Shown in pieces: positions 10,291-21,184 of a DNA stretch of 64,000 nt; the stretch's first letter is position 1, and each line of letters starts with the position of its first letter. Under the pieces are notes generated by a model, which worked only from the letters and a program-made list of their open reading frames with translations, was not told the DNA's origin and made no database searches. The DNA lies in the NCBI GenBank assembly GCA_022818135.1, contig JAFMSR010000015.1, positions 579,316 to 643,315 on the forward strand. Reading direction: 5' to 3'. The position numbers were made by a program, and so were the translations under genes. The stretch comes from Saxidomus purpurata (lineage: Eukaryota; Mollusca; Bivalvia; Venerida; Veneridae).

Positions 10291-11106
10291 TTACATCAAT
10301 ATTGTAACATCAGTAGCAACGTTGCACTGTAAGCAAATTCTATCACCGTTGTGCTCCTGCAACATTTTATTGAAATAAGGCATGAAACAGGACACACAAC
10401 AGAATCTATGTCCGCAAGAGCCAATTACTTTCGGTGGGTTAGATAGTGGAGAACCATGACACCATTTACATTGAGGTATTTGTTCTATGCGATTTCGCAC
10501 ATTATCTATGACAGAGTTCCATGATTCCAACGAAGATAACATATCCTGACGGATACACTGATCGTTGTTATACTTGTCAATTGCAGCTGACATCTGCTGT
10601 TGTATATTCAACAAATCTCCAAGCTTTGTTGAAAGTTCATCATAAGTCGTTTTGTTTTCCTCGATTTGAGAAAGATGAATTTCTTTGGCTTGTTGTCTCC
10701 TCGCATTTTCCTGTTGATCTTCTACGTTTGTTTTCTTCTCCTGGGTCAATGACAGTGCTTTTGAATCTGGCGTCGTATTTTTGTTCGGAGTTTTCTTTGC
10801 TTGCTGAAATTGATAAAATGAAATAAGTACATAGTCAAAACTCTATCAAACAATCCTCGATACAAGTAACCTCAACAAAGATGAAATTCAGGAACAGTAC
10901 TATACCTTTTTCTTCCCGTTTGTAGTTTCTTTGATACTTGTTGCTGCGTGTTTCCTTTTGCTGGTCTGATTATTCTCAGTTATTCCCGAAGTTTTTATCG
11001 GTAGTGTGCCATTGTCTAGTGGGTATTCCGTACCCAAATTAAACATATCGTTGCCAAGTGACAAGACTGTATAGTCGTAATACGGATTTGGCATGTTGTA
11101 AGTCAT
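10291..11106 (-). CDS. Two-exon coiled-coil/RING-finger protein
   Basis: Exon 1 is 11106-10906 (67 codons from ATG). The donor is AAG|GTATAG. A 102-bp intron ends in a pyrimidine-rich ATCAATTTCAG acceptor. Exon 2 is 10803-10291, phase 0, giving a 237-aa protein. The N-terminus is low-complexity and Lys/Thr-rich (KRKH, NGKKK: possible nuclear signal). Residues ~88-175 are Gln/Glu-rich and likely coiled coil. The C-terminus is a C3HC4-type RING: C179, C182, C197, H199, C203, C206, C224, C227. RING proteins usually act as E3 ubiquitin ligases; substrates cannot be read here. The gene converges on the Rep-like gene inside shared repeats, so it may be cargo of the same element. RING proteins are also common in large invertebrate DNA viruses, but no such identity can be claimed. 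Confidence 0.72.
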
Positions 11107-13090
11107 TTTTAGTTGATGTTGCTCGATGAACGTTCAAATCAGAAATAAGGGAGTGAGAGCAAAATGTAGTAAAAATTAGTTGAGTTGAGTTAAAATCAGA
11201 TTTCAAAGAATTAGAGCCAAACACTTATGTATCAATGCTTTTCTGTTCAACTCTTGTAAGTCTTGACATTAAACTGCTACGGTAGAACATGCTAACTCGA
11301 GTTTCGAGTAACACCAAATGCTCGAGTGGATAAGTTTGACAAATAGAGAAATATTGGTACAAATAAGCAACTCATGACTCGAGTTTCGAATCACAGCAGT
11401 ACAGAATAAGTTGAACAGATTTGATTCACACTGTTCGATTTGATAAAAAGTATGCACAAGCAAGCCATTTTTTCTGCTATCGAATTTCAAGCATTTGCCT
11501 GTTGTGCTCACAGATTTCTTGTCTCTATTGACAAAATCATTGCTTTTAGATGAATGAACAAATACTAAGTTAACTCGAGTTTCGAGTAACAAGATACGTT
11601 TGATATTTGACAAACTGGTTTGTGCGAAATTCGTAGCTCTGCATTTCTTCGGGCTTGCCACCGACATGTTTCGGAAAAGATATTCAAAAACATGGCTGCA
11701 TTACCGAATTTCGGGAGCTTTGCGTGTCTCTCTGTTTTGAGCTTGTAATCTAAAGTTCATATTCTGTTTCAAGTTGTACAAACTGACAACTTAACAAACA
11801 AACTAGAAACTGTGACAGAACATGAACTCTTCTCTACAAGGCAGAGAGACAGGCATCGCTGTTTACCTATCTGTGATATCTAAAATTCAAACATATAGTT
11901 AAGTTCGTGCCAAAAGGAGATGCTGTGAGAGACTAACAAATCTATGTCGCCTTATAGAATGATGGAACATCCTGGCCATAATGCGAAAACCTCGCGGTTT
12001 CAACGCAGACACCGTCCCTCGAAAGGGACCCCTTGTAGGGTGCAACACAATTCCTCCTGATGACGGGGACAAGAACAGTTTAAGCGACACGGGCTGCATA
12101 TCGTGCCATACCGTTCCTCGCCCTACAGAAGTACCCCTATTAAGGTAGAACGTTCCTCTCTAATGCAGCATCTCCGAGACAAGATTTGAATGCCTATGAA
12201 AATATAGAAGAGATTTTGCTTTTCAAGAACGTATAACCAAATGAGAGCTGTTTTTTTTTCTGACTTACAACATGCAAAAGAAACAGCTCTCGGTTACATG
12301 CTCATGTTCAGCATTACTCTGCTCTAGCTTACTGACAATGATCCTTGTTTGACAAAATCAGTAATGTCAAAACATCTTAACAGCAAATTTATACTCGTAA
12401 CCAACTCCTTTGAGCCTATTCCAAATTTCATTCAAGAGTTTGAATTTTGAGACGATGTGAATGATCCGATGTACTCGCCGAAGCACAATCGACCCACAGC
12501 TCAGCAAGCACAGTGCCACGAATATAATGCGACGGGCAAGAGAGCGGAGCCTCGCACAACATAGACCAAACACATCGTTTTTTTGCCAAACTGACAGGGA
12601 GTCACCTCGAAAGTTTTGTGACTCCAAAGAAATTTTTGTTTGTTTGTAATTGTGCTTATTGGGTCCACCATCCTCGTTCGAGGCATAGTCGGTACGACCC
12701 GGCATGTTCTCCTGTTCATGCCCCTATCTAAATACCTAACTATATGTTGTCGAAAATAGGAGATCTTATCAGAAGGTTGGCAGATTGCAACCTTATTTAC
12801 ATGCTTTTGTTTTGATTGGTTCTTAAAATGTAGGTCACCACATTGACCAATGAGATCCTACTTGTGAATGACCTATTTTCCTAGTCCTACCTTAACCTTT
12901 AACTGAATGAATTCACATAATGATTACCCCTTTCTTTATGTACAAAATCATTATGTTTCATCATACTTTCTACATGTTGTACAGTTCAGTTATCATTAAA
13001 ACACAAAAATTGGGATATAAGAATGTGGACTTTGGGGTAGCCTTATGGGGCACTGAATTATACAACATGCTATTTTAAATGAAAAAATAT
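11107..13090. repeat. Right-hand repeats of the Rep/RING island
   Basis: No gene is supported. CTCGAGTTTCGAG occurs at 11296-11308 and 11574-11586, with a near copy at 11378. The block at 11622-11710 (GACATGTTTCGGAAAAGATA, ATGGCTGCATTACCGAATTT) repeats the 7401 block in the same orientation. Positions 12314-12405 (CTCTGCTCT..., AACATCTTAAC, then ACTCGTAACCAAC) match 7038-7110. The 11990-12180 and 12440-12720 stretches are GC-richer, with open frames on both strands but no clear domains. Confidence 0.6.
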
Positions 13091-13180
13091 GAGTATCCTA
13101 TCTTGAAATTTTGACCAGCAGACTCCGAAAAAAGGACGCCAAGGTATCACCGGAAGCCATCAGACTGTTGGGTTTCTTAC

Positions 13181-13350
13181 CAACGCCAGCAAAAGAAAAT
13201 ACTCCGCCATCTGCTCGCTCGTGTGCTTGGTCATTTGGCATGACCTTCAAAGGCAACCGGATCCTCTTCTTCAACCAGTCTTCAGTCCGCCCCTCGACGT
13301 CAGCAAGGCTTGGACGCGTAGTGTAGCCGGTGCCCCCATCAACTTGGCCT
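13181..13350 (-). CDS. Candidate first exon downstream of a TATA promoter (uncertain)
   Basis: On the minus strand a TATA-type promoter (13373-13470) is followed by a moderately GC-rich segment. It has an ATG at about 13241 and a good donor, GTTG|GTAAGA, at 13181/13180. The frame starts MPNDQAHERADGG and leaves in phase 1. The same region is open without a stop to 13098 if unspliced. No domain is recognised and no downstream exon was found. The plus strand is also open here, so coding status is doubtful. Confidence 0.25.
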
Positions 13351-13372
13351 TTAAAAAAAAACTGCTTGTGCA

Positions 13373-13470
13373 GCGCCTTATATACCACCCCAAGTAAGTG
13401 GGCGGGACCATTATTTTTTCGCAGCAATCTGATTGGCCGGAAAAATAATATTGTCAGAGAGCCAATCAGA
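13373..13470 (-). promoter_or_regulatory. CCAAT / GC-box / TATA promoter-like cluster
   Basis: Reading the minus strand: CTGATTGGCTC near 13460, GGCCAATCAG near 13436, CCCGCCC near 13403, then GGTATATAAGGCGC at 13386-13373. The order and spacing (CCAAT, Sp1-type GC box, TATA) match a classical RNA polymerase II core promoter that would start at about 13350 and run toward lower coordinates. Confidence 0.5.
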
Positions 13471-13616
13471 AGGGAGAAAATGTCACATGGTCAGAGCGAA
13501 AAATTATTTTTTTTTCTAAACTTTGGTCTCATAACCAATTTGGCCTTCCTAGTGAACAGACGTGTTTTTGTTTTCTCCTCTGTTCTTAAAGTATATTTCG
13601 CGTAGACGATAAAACA

Positions 13617-14075
13617 TACAAGGTTGATTTGTATCAAGGAGAAAATTCCCAGTTGTCATTTTGTCATTTTTGTTGAAATCGAGCAAACTCGAAAGCTTTT
13701 CTCCAAATTTCAGTCAAGATGGAATTACATCCTTGTATGTATTCATCTGATAATACAAGGAGGATTTGTATCAAGGAGAAAATTCCATTCAGTTGTAATT
13801 TTTATAGAGACAGCTTTCGAGACAGGATAGCTTTTCTCCAAGAGAGAATTTCATCCTTGTATGCATGCATCTGATAATACAAGGATGATTTGTATTAAGG
13901 AGAAAATTCCATAAAGTTGATTTTTTTAGAGACAGCTTTCGAGACAGGGCTGTTTTTTCTCCAAATTCCAGCCAGGCGAGAATTTCATCCTTGTATGTAT
14001 GCATCTGATAATACAAGGAAGATTTGTATTAATGAGAAAATTCAGCTTTCGAGACAGGACAGCTTTTCTCAAAAT
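13617..14075 (+). repeat. ~125-bp tandem repeat, about 3.5 units
   Basis: Units begin near 13617, 13753, 13878 and 14011 with TACAAGGAGGATTTGTATCA, then GGAGAAAATTCC, GACAGCTTTCGAGACAGG and TTTCATCCTTGTATGCAT. Each unit is bounded by TACAAGGATGA / TCATCCTTGTA, so each can fold back. Open frames through it follow from the repetition. Confidence 0.85.
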
Positions 14076-15030
14076 TTCATAGTGACTCAATGATAAATGT
14101 TCATATAGTACATCTATATCCTAACAACATGACAACATGACAAAGAACCATCATGATAGAGCATTGAAAAGGTATCTCCATTGACATTGGAGAAAAGATG
14201 CAAAATCTCGATTTCTACAGTGTATGACATTGCATTGAATAGAGTTAGAAGTTAAATTTGGTCATTGAGAGATGTTTTCCATTTTTCCATTAGCCCAAGA
14301 AAAATACTTGGAAGGAACTGGTTACTTTTTTCCATCTGTCATATTTTCTCAACAGTGTACTTTTCATACATAGGCATTGAGCTACTTTCCCTACTGATAG
14401 ATTTTGTCATGTTGTCATGTTTGAGGCAGAGATAAAATTTGGCAACGTTTTATTTCTGTCATGTTAGATGGAAACCGTCTTAACAAAAGTATACTCGTAA
14501 AAACTGCTCTCATAAAGTTTCGGGGCTTTGCGTGTCTCTATGTATGGTGTAGATGCTTTTACTTGGATAACGCTAGAAGCTTGTCATAGGTAGGCACACA
14601 TATGGTATACAGAGCTGATTTGTATTCCCGATCTAGTAATCTTCGCGGACATTTTAGGGCCAGGTCCTGTTACTAGACGGTGACACTCCTACCTTTCCAA
14701 GCCTATAGCGTCTCATGATGGCCAGAAGCGGTTCCTAATGCTAATTCGTGCATCACTTCACCATAGCATTAAGTCGGTCTAACGACACCTCCATACTTCT
14801 AGCTACCCTAGAATTTACTATCTCTTCTACAAGTCAGTGAGACACACAACGCATTTGGCTGATTTATGAATACCAAATTTTAGAGTCAAAACTTTTCGAA
14901 GTATGTTCAGCTTGTCGGCTGATAAATTGCAAAACATTAAGGCATTATCAGGACTGATGTTTTCGCATCAATGGAGCATGAGAAACAACGAACTTTTCAC
15001 AGTACACTCAAGTGATCACAAAATTTCCAC
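14076..15030. other. Gene-free interval
   Basis: No gene. A block at about 14470-14545 (CTTAACAAAAGTATACTCG, then GGGGCTTTGCGTGTCTCT) echoes the 12370 and 11715 island modules. The GC-richer 14640-14830 segment has no clear coding frame. Confidence 0.5.
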
Positions 15031-15036
15031 TATGTA

Positions 15037-15860
15037 AATAGTGGAATGGGTGGGGTGATGTGAACAGTTCGAGAGCTAAACAGAGTATGTGACCATTTTC
15101 ACAAATGCAATGGGTTCACCCACAAGATTCAAAATAAGTCTATAGCTGATCAAACTAAGAAAGGAAGCCTACTCAACTTATTCAATGCAAAATTCAGGTG
15201 GGTGGGGAATGTTTACTGCTCGAAAGTCAGTATGGTTATGTGACCATTTTCAATGATGCATAGAGTTCGCCCCTTAGATTTGAAACTTTTTCAACATGAT
15301 GAAAATTGATGGCAATTTTGCTAAATATCTACCATGCAAAATGAAGTGGGTGGGATGATGTGAACAGCTCGAGAGCTAAACAGAGTATGTGACCATTTTC
15401 TCAAATGCAATGGGTTCACCCACAAGATTCAAAATTAGTCTATAGCTGATCAAACTACGATCACAGAAAGGAAGCCTACTCAACTTATTCAATGCAAAAT
15501 TCAGGTGGGTTGGGAATGTTTACTGCTCGAAAGTCAGTATGGTTATGTGACCATTTTCAATGATGCATTGGGTTCGCCTCCAAGATTTAAACCGAAGGAT
15601 CACAGAAAGCAAACTTACTCAATTTATTCAATGCAAAATCAAGGTGGGTGGGGAACGTTTACTGCTCGAAAGTCAGTACGGTTATGTGACCATTTTCAAT
15701 GATGCATAGAGTTCGCTCTTAGATTTGAAACTTTTTCACCATGCACTATGAAGTGGGTGGGATGATGTGAACAGCTCGAGAGCTAAACAGAGAATGTGAC
15801 CATTTTTACCAATGCATTGGGTTCACCCCTATGATTTGAATTTTTATCTGTCAGCGTAAC
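15037..15860 (+). repeat. ~150-bp alternating tandem repeat (six or more units)
   Basis: Two unit types alternate. One has GTGATGTGAACAGTTCGAGA and CAATGGGTTCACCCACAAG. The other has GGAATGTTTACTGCTCGAAA and GATGCATAGAGTTCGCC. They share GTGGGTGGG and TATGTGACCATTTTC. Together they form a ~300-bp higher-order period with deletions toward the right end. Confidence 0.8.
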
Positions 15861-16089
15861 TAGCTTGGACGATGTAAATAGCTCGGAAGCATAACTGTGT
15901 ATGAGACTGATTTCAGAGATCATTCGAAGCTATCAATTTTTTACAATGATGGTCAATTGATCTGTTCCGAGAGAAAGCCAAACATCTCTGAATAGTCAAA
16001 TACCTAGTTTTGCATCCAGGCAAGCAATTCAGAAACACACATTTCTGAATTGCTCCTAAAGTATTTCAGTTTACGACTTGGGGACTCTG

Positions 16090-16505
16090 TTCACTGTATA
16101 GTAACTCTATAAAAGTGTCTGTCTCCCAGGTCGAGTTGAGCCATGAGAAGCACTCACTTGTGTTTGGCTCTGTTTGAAAAACGAAGCTCATACTGCTTTA
16201 CTTTGTTGGGGTCAGATGGCCAGAACTTTGGGAACTCCATACACTAAACTAAAGTGCCTGTCTCTCAGAACGAGTTGAGCCATGAGAAGCAATCACTCGT
16301 GTTTGGCTCTGTTTGATAAACGAAGCTCACACTGCCTTACTTGGTCAGGGACATATGGTCAGAACTTAGGGAACTCCATACATTAAACTCAAGTGCCTGT
16401 CTCTCAGAACGAGTTAAGCCATGAGAAGCAGTCACTCGCGTTTGGCTATGTTTAAAACACAAAGCTCACACTGCTTTACTTCGTCAGGGATAGGTGGCCA
16501 GGTCA
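16090..16505 (+). repeat. ~130-bp tandem repeat, three units
   Basis: Units share GTGCCTGTCTCTCAGAACGA, GAGCCATGAGAAGC, CTCGTGTTTGGCTCTGTTTG, AACGAAGCTCACACTGC and GGGAACTCCATACA. The first unit starts near 16100, the third near 16392. No coding function is seen. Confidence 0.82.
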
Positions 16506-16929
16506 AAAATGTCATTGCATGAGATACCCCCGAGACTTTGATAAGCAACACTTGTATGCATGTTTTGCAATTAAGTTGCAACTGTTTTGCCTTTCAGTCC
16601 AAAAGAACTGAAAATGGTAAAACAAATGCATCTCTCCAGTCAAGATCATCGACTAGCAAGACAGATTCAGTTGTTGCCTAGGCTAGGTGGGTCTTGTGCT
16701 AACTGCATAAAGCGTTGTTTTGATGTATACCTTTGCTTCTCAAGAGTATTCATGCAATGTTTTAATACTAGCATGACAGACCAGGCCTTTGGTTTCTCAC
16801 AACCTTTTAAGAGAATAACTCCATACAACACCACAAAACAACAACACATGGCCACTTTATGGGGCAACCTTTCAAAGTTTTTCTTGTCTGTACATTTTTT
16901 CAGTATACAATGTATAAACAAATCATCAT

Positions 16930-18190
16930 TTCATTTTTGCATCCTGGTGTGCCGCAGGGCGATGTAATATGTCATGCCTGATTCCTGTATTTTGACACAT
17001 CTATCTGAAATGAGAATTACAGAATTTCACAATTAGAAAACCATTGTTAAGCTGCATGATGTATACTGTATTTATTGTATAGTGAGATCATTTTCACTAA
17101 ACAATGAGTCAGGCTATTTCTGTGTTCTATCTAAATTTATGTATGATGAGTTTGCATCATCTCTGTGATAAAGCAAATAGGAACAAAGTGCTTATAACAG
17201 ATCAAATAGGTCATACCTTTTGTCAGTCAATACAACTGTGTATCATTTCTGTCAGTATGCATGAAATCTGTCTTGATGTTGAGATTTTCATCTGTGAGAT
17301 ACCTGTTGTAAAACAAGAGTTTTGTTGTGAAATACAGAGGTCTGTTGGAGAAATTTCCATAAATCAGATAACTGTGAAACAAAATTTACACTGTATCATT
17401 TGAGTTTACAATGAACTGCTCTGAAATTACATTGACTTCTTGGCAAAAGAATCACCTTACCAAGATAGACAATAGTGTATCATGCAATCTCTCCTTTCTA
17501 CTACTGTACAATCAATTGGTACATGTTTCAAATAGATTTGTTTTGTGCTCTGAGCATATAAGTCTAGATAACAATAAGAGAGACCTGGGACTGATCATTT
17601 ATATCAGTTTGAAATATTTCACTTTGAAAATTGGTGTCCCTCAAGGTGATGTTTTTTGTCAGGACTTGTACATTAAACATTTAATGAAAAATAATTACTT
17701 TCATCTGTTGTTGAGACCCTTGTAAGCAAGAGTATTTTGTTGTGATTCATAACTTGTAATTTGGCTTTGGCTTAATTTCCATCTTGTCTGAAAATTATAC
17801 ATACATATATGAAAGTGTTTGATCATACCTTCTTCAAGCAGAGAACATATCTTTATACAGACATCTTCTGGGTCTGAACAGCTTAACATCAATCTGAAAT
17901 ACAGAGATTTCTTGTTTTGAATGACTGCTGTATCATCAATTGGATACTTACAAATTGTTCTCAAGTACATGTTTGAAACTGATTTTGAAAAGTCTTTTTG
18001 TGCTCTGAGCATATTGGATGCAACAATAAAACAGACATTAGACAATAATCATCATTTATCTCCCTACATCATGAACAAAACAGCTGAGACAAAATTGTTT
18101 CACTCTGAATATTAAGTTCAATTTTGGTGTGCCACAAGGTAGTGTTTTCTGTCAGGACTTGTACTATGCAAAATTAATGAGTTTTGTCTG
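16930..18190. repeat. Degenerate ~500-700-bp repeats with a GVPQG-encoding core
   Basis: Three copies of a segment encoding G-V-P-Q-G-[DS]-V occur at 16946, 17633 and 18126. Two continue into TTTTCTGTCAGGACTTGTAC-like sequence. TGTGCTCTGAGCATAT occurs near 17549 and 18000. CCTCTGTATTTCA-type segments recur on the minus strand. The units are interrupted by stops. Confidence 0.5.
17829..17893 (-). CDS. Candidate internal exon (65 nt)
   Basis: On the minus strand a TGTATTTCAG| acceptor and a GAAG|GTATGA donor bracket 65 nt. These read LMLSCSDPEDVCIKICSLLE when entered in phase 2, leaving in phase 1. The surrounding frame is open from 18045 to 17701. Composition looks protein-like, but no family is recognised and the flanking exons could not be joined in phase. 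It may belong to the same unresolved minus-strand gene as the exon at 18830-18732. Confidence 0.25.
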
Positions 18191-18731
18191 CTGTTGAGAC
18201 CTCTGTAAACAAGAGCATACAAATTTTGCACTCTATCATCTGATTAATATTGTCAACAATCATTAAACAATTTTCCATCATTGAACAATGTTTGGTCTGG
18301 TAAACAGGCATATTTGCTATCAAGAGTCTTTTTTGCACAAACAGAGAGATAAGTTGGGATCTTTGGTGTGAGATAACATGCAATGGGTTTCTCCATATTG
18401 CACAATGAATGAAATGAGCCTACCATGTTTTTTCTTTGTCGTATATCCTCTAGTTTTCATTCAGACACACACACACAATAACACAGAAAATCTGCTCCAC
18501 AATGTAAGCCTACAAATGTAAAAAGATACAACTACATACAAGAAGAAAGGATATGCCATAGTATTTGGAATTGATAATCAGAATGTGTTGTAAACTGGTA
18601 GACAAGCAAATATTTTAGCATGGTCCATGTTTTTTTTTCTAGCATACAACCATTTGATAAAAACAATCAGTCACTACAAACACTGAAACAGACAATATTT
18701 CGTGAAACATGTCCAGGATAAATTCACTCAC

Positions 18732-18830
18732 CTCTACTGTTCTAGAATTTTCCCCACCCAGCATGGTTTTCATCCTTTGCCAGTTCAAATCAGCCAGATT
18801 CACACAAGTCGCCAAATTAGGATACATCAT
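18732..18830 (-). CDS. Candidate first coding exon, minus strand
   Basis: Thirty-three codons from ATGATG at 18830 end in a consensus donor GAG|GTGAGT (phase 0). An in-frame TGA lies just upstream, so the ATG is the only start. A perfect TGACGTCA (CRE/ATF-type site) lies about 150 bp upstream at 18973-18980. The encoded peptide contains NLADLNWQRMKTMLGG. No family is recognised and no following exon is certain; 17893-17829 is one possibility. The opposite-strand frame of 129 codons is the competing reading. Confidence 0.35.
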
Positions 18831-18971
18831 AGAGACCGTGGTCACAATTTCTCAACACTTTTTTGTCTTTTTTCGACCAAAAATACAACAGATATTGCTA
18901 AAACATCTCTCAACACTTCGCCAAGCGCTGGCCATTTGCATTTTCGAGAACAAGCCCAAACACGCATCGTG

Positions 18972-18981
18972 TGACGTCAGC
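18972..18981. promoter_or_regulatory. CRE/ATF-type site (TGACGTCA)
   Basis: A perfect palindromic TGACGTCA. It sits upstream of the candidate minus-strand first exon at 18830 and may drive it. Such 8-mers occur by chance, so support is limited. Confidence 0.35.
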
Positions 18982-19099
18982 ATATACCACGTGGTTCAGC
19001 TGAATAGTTCTCAATGGCGTATACAACCCTCGTTGCAGTTAAGCCCAAAATATCAGTCTTTCTCCTTTGATGATTACTATGACACATTAATAGCGTAAC

Positions 19100-20072
19100 A
19101 AGGAAGGTTTTTACTATCGAACGGGACCAAGATCAGGCATTTCTGTCCATAATCAAATAAATTACGACCCTTTGAAAACCGGCCATTTCATGATTTTCGA
19201 GCAGTTTTCACGCGTTTTGAGACCCCTGCCCAAATCCAGTCAAAAATTTTCATCATTCGCCTTGAGCGAAAATTCTGGTAAATTTATTCTGAAACAAGCA
19301 AGGTTTGCTCTGTCGAATGAGACCGGGTTCAAAGTTTTGCATCGCGGAATGAATAAAAAAATCGAGATTGAAAATGGGTCAAAATGAGTCAAAATATCCG
19401 CCATTTTCCGACTGTTTTCACGCATTTTCAATGTCGATCCCTAAAAATTCTAGACCAGCAAGAAATCAAATCCTACATTGAATCAATCCTTATACATACA
19501 CTAGTTCTCGTCCTTAAACAGATATTTTTTATCTATAGTACTTTACGAAATACAGTCGCTCAAAGTTGGCCAGTCGAAACGGTATGCAAGATTTCTGCCC
19601 GTGCTGTTTCCGTGTAAATACAATGGGTCTTTCGGAGAATATTTTGCAGTGTTAAAACAGTTTTAAAACAGCCAAATGTCCTTCGCGGACAGAAAAGGAA
19701 CTAACCTTTCATTGTGTATTCCTAGTTTTATCCTACAGCATCCTAACAACGTTTAAATTTACATTTCTGCTGACCGACGCGCAGCCGATACTTTTCATGT
19801 GCAAATGGCGATAACCCACCAAGGGAGCTTACCGGACTGTAAAAACCTATACCGTACGGTATCGTTTTAGTTAGGGTACCTAAGCGAGTCATTGAAAAGG
19901 GGTCTCATGTTAATCTAACATACTGAAACAGCATTTACATTCAACAATTAAGGTACTTTGTCATAAAAAGGCAAAATGCAGTGAAGTTATGTATGAATAT
20001 ACAACTACTTTTCGATTTTCGATTGAAATTAAACGGGCCTGTTGTATGAATGAGAAAACAGCTTACAATCAA
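19100..20072. other. Gene-free interval
   Basis: Small open frames at 19172-19617 lack splice or domain support. Two ~220-bp segments (about 19170-19230 and 19380-19440) share a GTTTTCACGC phrase preceded by CATTT, a weak internal repeat. Confidence 0.4.
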
Positions 20073-20376
20073 TCACTTTACTCTTAGGGAAATACGTTGA
20101 GTTTCTGGGAAGGGTCGGTTGTAAAAAATAGGAATGAATATCAAATATAGATGACTTTTATTGCAGAGAAACGTAGCATATTTCGCATTGTCAAGTTCAT
20201 ACAGAAATAATTCATTGTACAGCAATTTCTTTTCAAGAATTTCGCACAAATAATAGTCAACGGCTATGTCTTGTACAAAATGTTCAGCAGTTTTACTGCA
20301 ATCCCTCAAATCTCCGATGAGTAGTTTTTATCTACACGATCGCTTGAGAAGAAAACCAGCTCGGGGTCAACACTCT

Positions 20377-20649
20377 TTACCACTCTGCTATTGTCAAAAT
20401 ACAATCGATTCCCATCTCGAAATAAAACGACTGTCGCCGTAGTTCTACAACATCATGTATTTGAACAATGGTGTAATTCTTTGTCTCTTCTCCAAGATGA
20501 GAATGGTCTGTAGCTAAACCTTTGTTGACATACGATACAAACGACCAAGCAGAAACTAGTGTTGATCTCTGTTTGCGGTTGCACTTTAAACAAAACAGCC
20601 TTCTTTGACCAGTCAGATCAGGCATCTGACTCTTAACTTTAGCAACCAT
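20377..20649 (-). CDS. Hypothetical 90-codon frame or first exon
   Basis: An ATG-started minus-strand frame of 90 aa with a CLKCNRK cysteine pair and a protein-like composition. It could run to its stop or splice at VNKG (AAAG|GTTTAG, weak donor). A second frame (20309-20073, 78 codons, no ATG) follows on the same strand but is out of phase. The pair may be a decayed gene or two exons. No family recognised. Confidence 0.3.
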   Translation of the reverse strand: MVAKVKSQMPDLTGQRRLFCLKCNRKQRSTLVSAWSFVSYVNKGLATDHSHLGEETKNYTIVQIHDVVELRRQSFYFEMGIDCILTIAEW

Positions 20650-20788
20650 GTACTAACTGAAATCATTTTGACTGACCCATTTTCGGCTTTTTCAGAATTT
20701 AACTGTTTGGTGTTGTATCAAACTAGACCTACAACAATCATATAAACTCGTATGGCAAAATGTCGTAAAAATACCACCCGGATTATAG

Positions 20789-20828
20789 GCGGGGGGGGGG
20801 GGTCTTCCTACACATAGCCCCCCCTCCC
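20789..20828. repeat. Poly-G / poly-C hairpin tract
   Basis: Twelve consecutive G's (20791-20802) are followed about 16 bases later by an eight-C run and CCTCCC. The strand can form a very stable G:C hairpin, or a G-quadruplex if G tracts stack. It is an outlier in this AT-rich context. Confidence 0.75.
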
Positions 20829-21184
20829 TTTTTACTCAGATGTTCAGTTTTAAAACCTAGCCTCATTTTCGCGATTTTCTAAAGAAAACACCATGAAATT
20901 AAAATCCCGTTTTGGTATTTTGTATAAGGCTGACCATTTGTTAATGTTTAATGCTAAAAAAGATGAGTCTACGTCAAGTCTATAGGCATTGTTTCCTCTG
21001 TATGGAAATTGGCTGCTGTCACATTATTGAATTACAAATCATTGAAATAATAATTTTTTTTTATTTTCCTAAGTCTAGAATTCTAACATATAAATTTGCT
21101 TCAATTTATATTATTCTTGTACGAAAGAAAAATTATTTCCAAGATATAAATTAATTTGTTCCCCACTATATAAAATAAATAAAG

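Noticed and set aside
13098..13427. 109-codon minus-strand frame taken as one intact protein
   Set aside because: It runs across the TATA box and presumed transcription start, so at least its N-terminal part cannot be translated from that promoter.
17104..17403. 99-codon plus-strand frame
   Set aside because: Lies in degenerate local repeats and has no counterpart conserved in the sister units.
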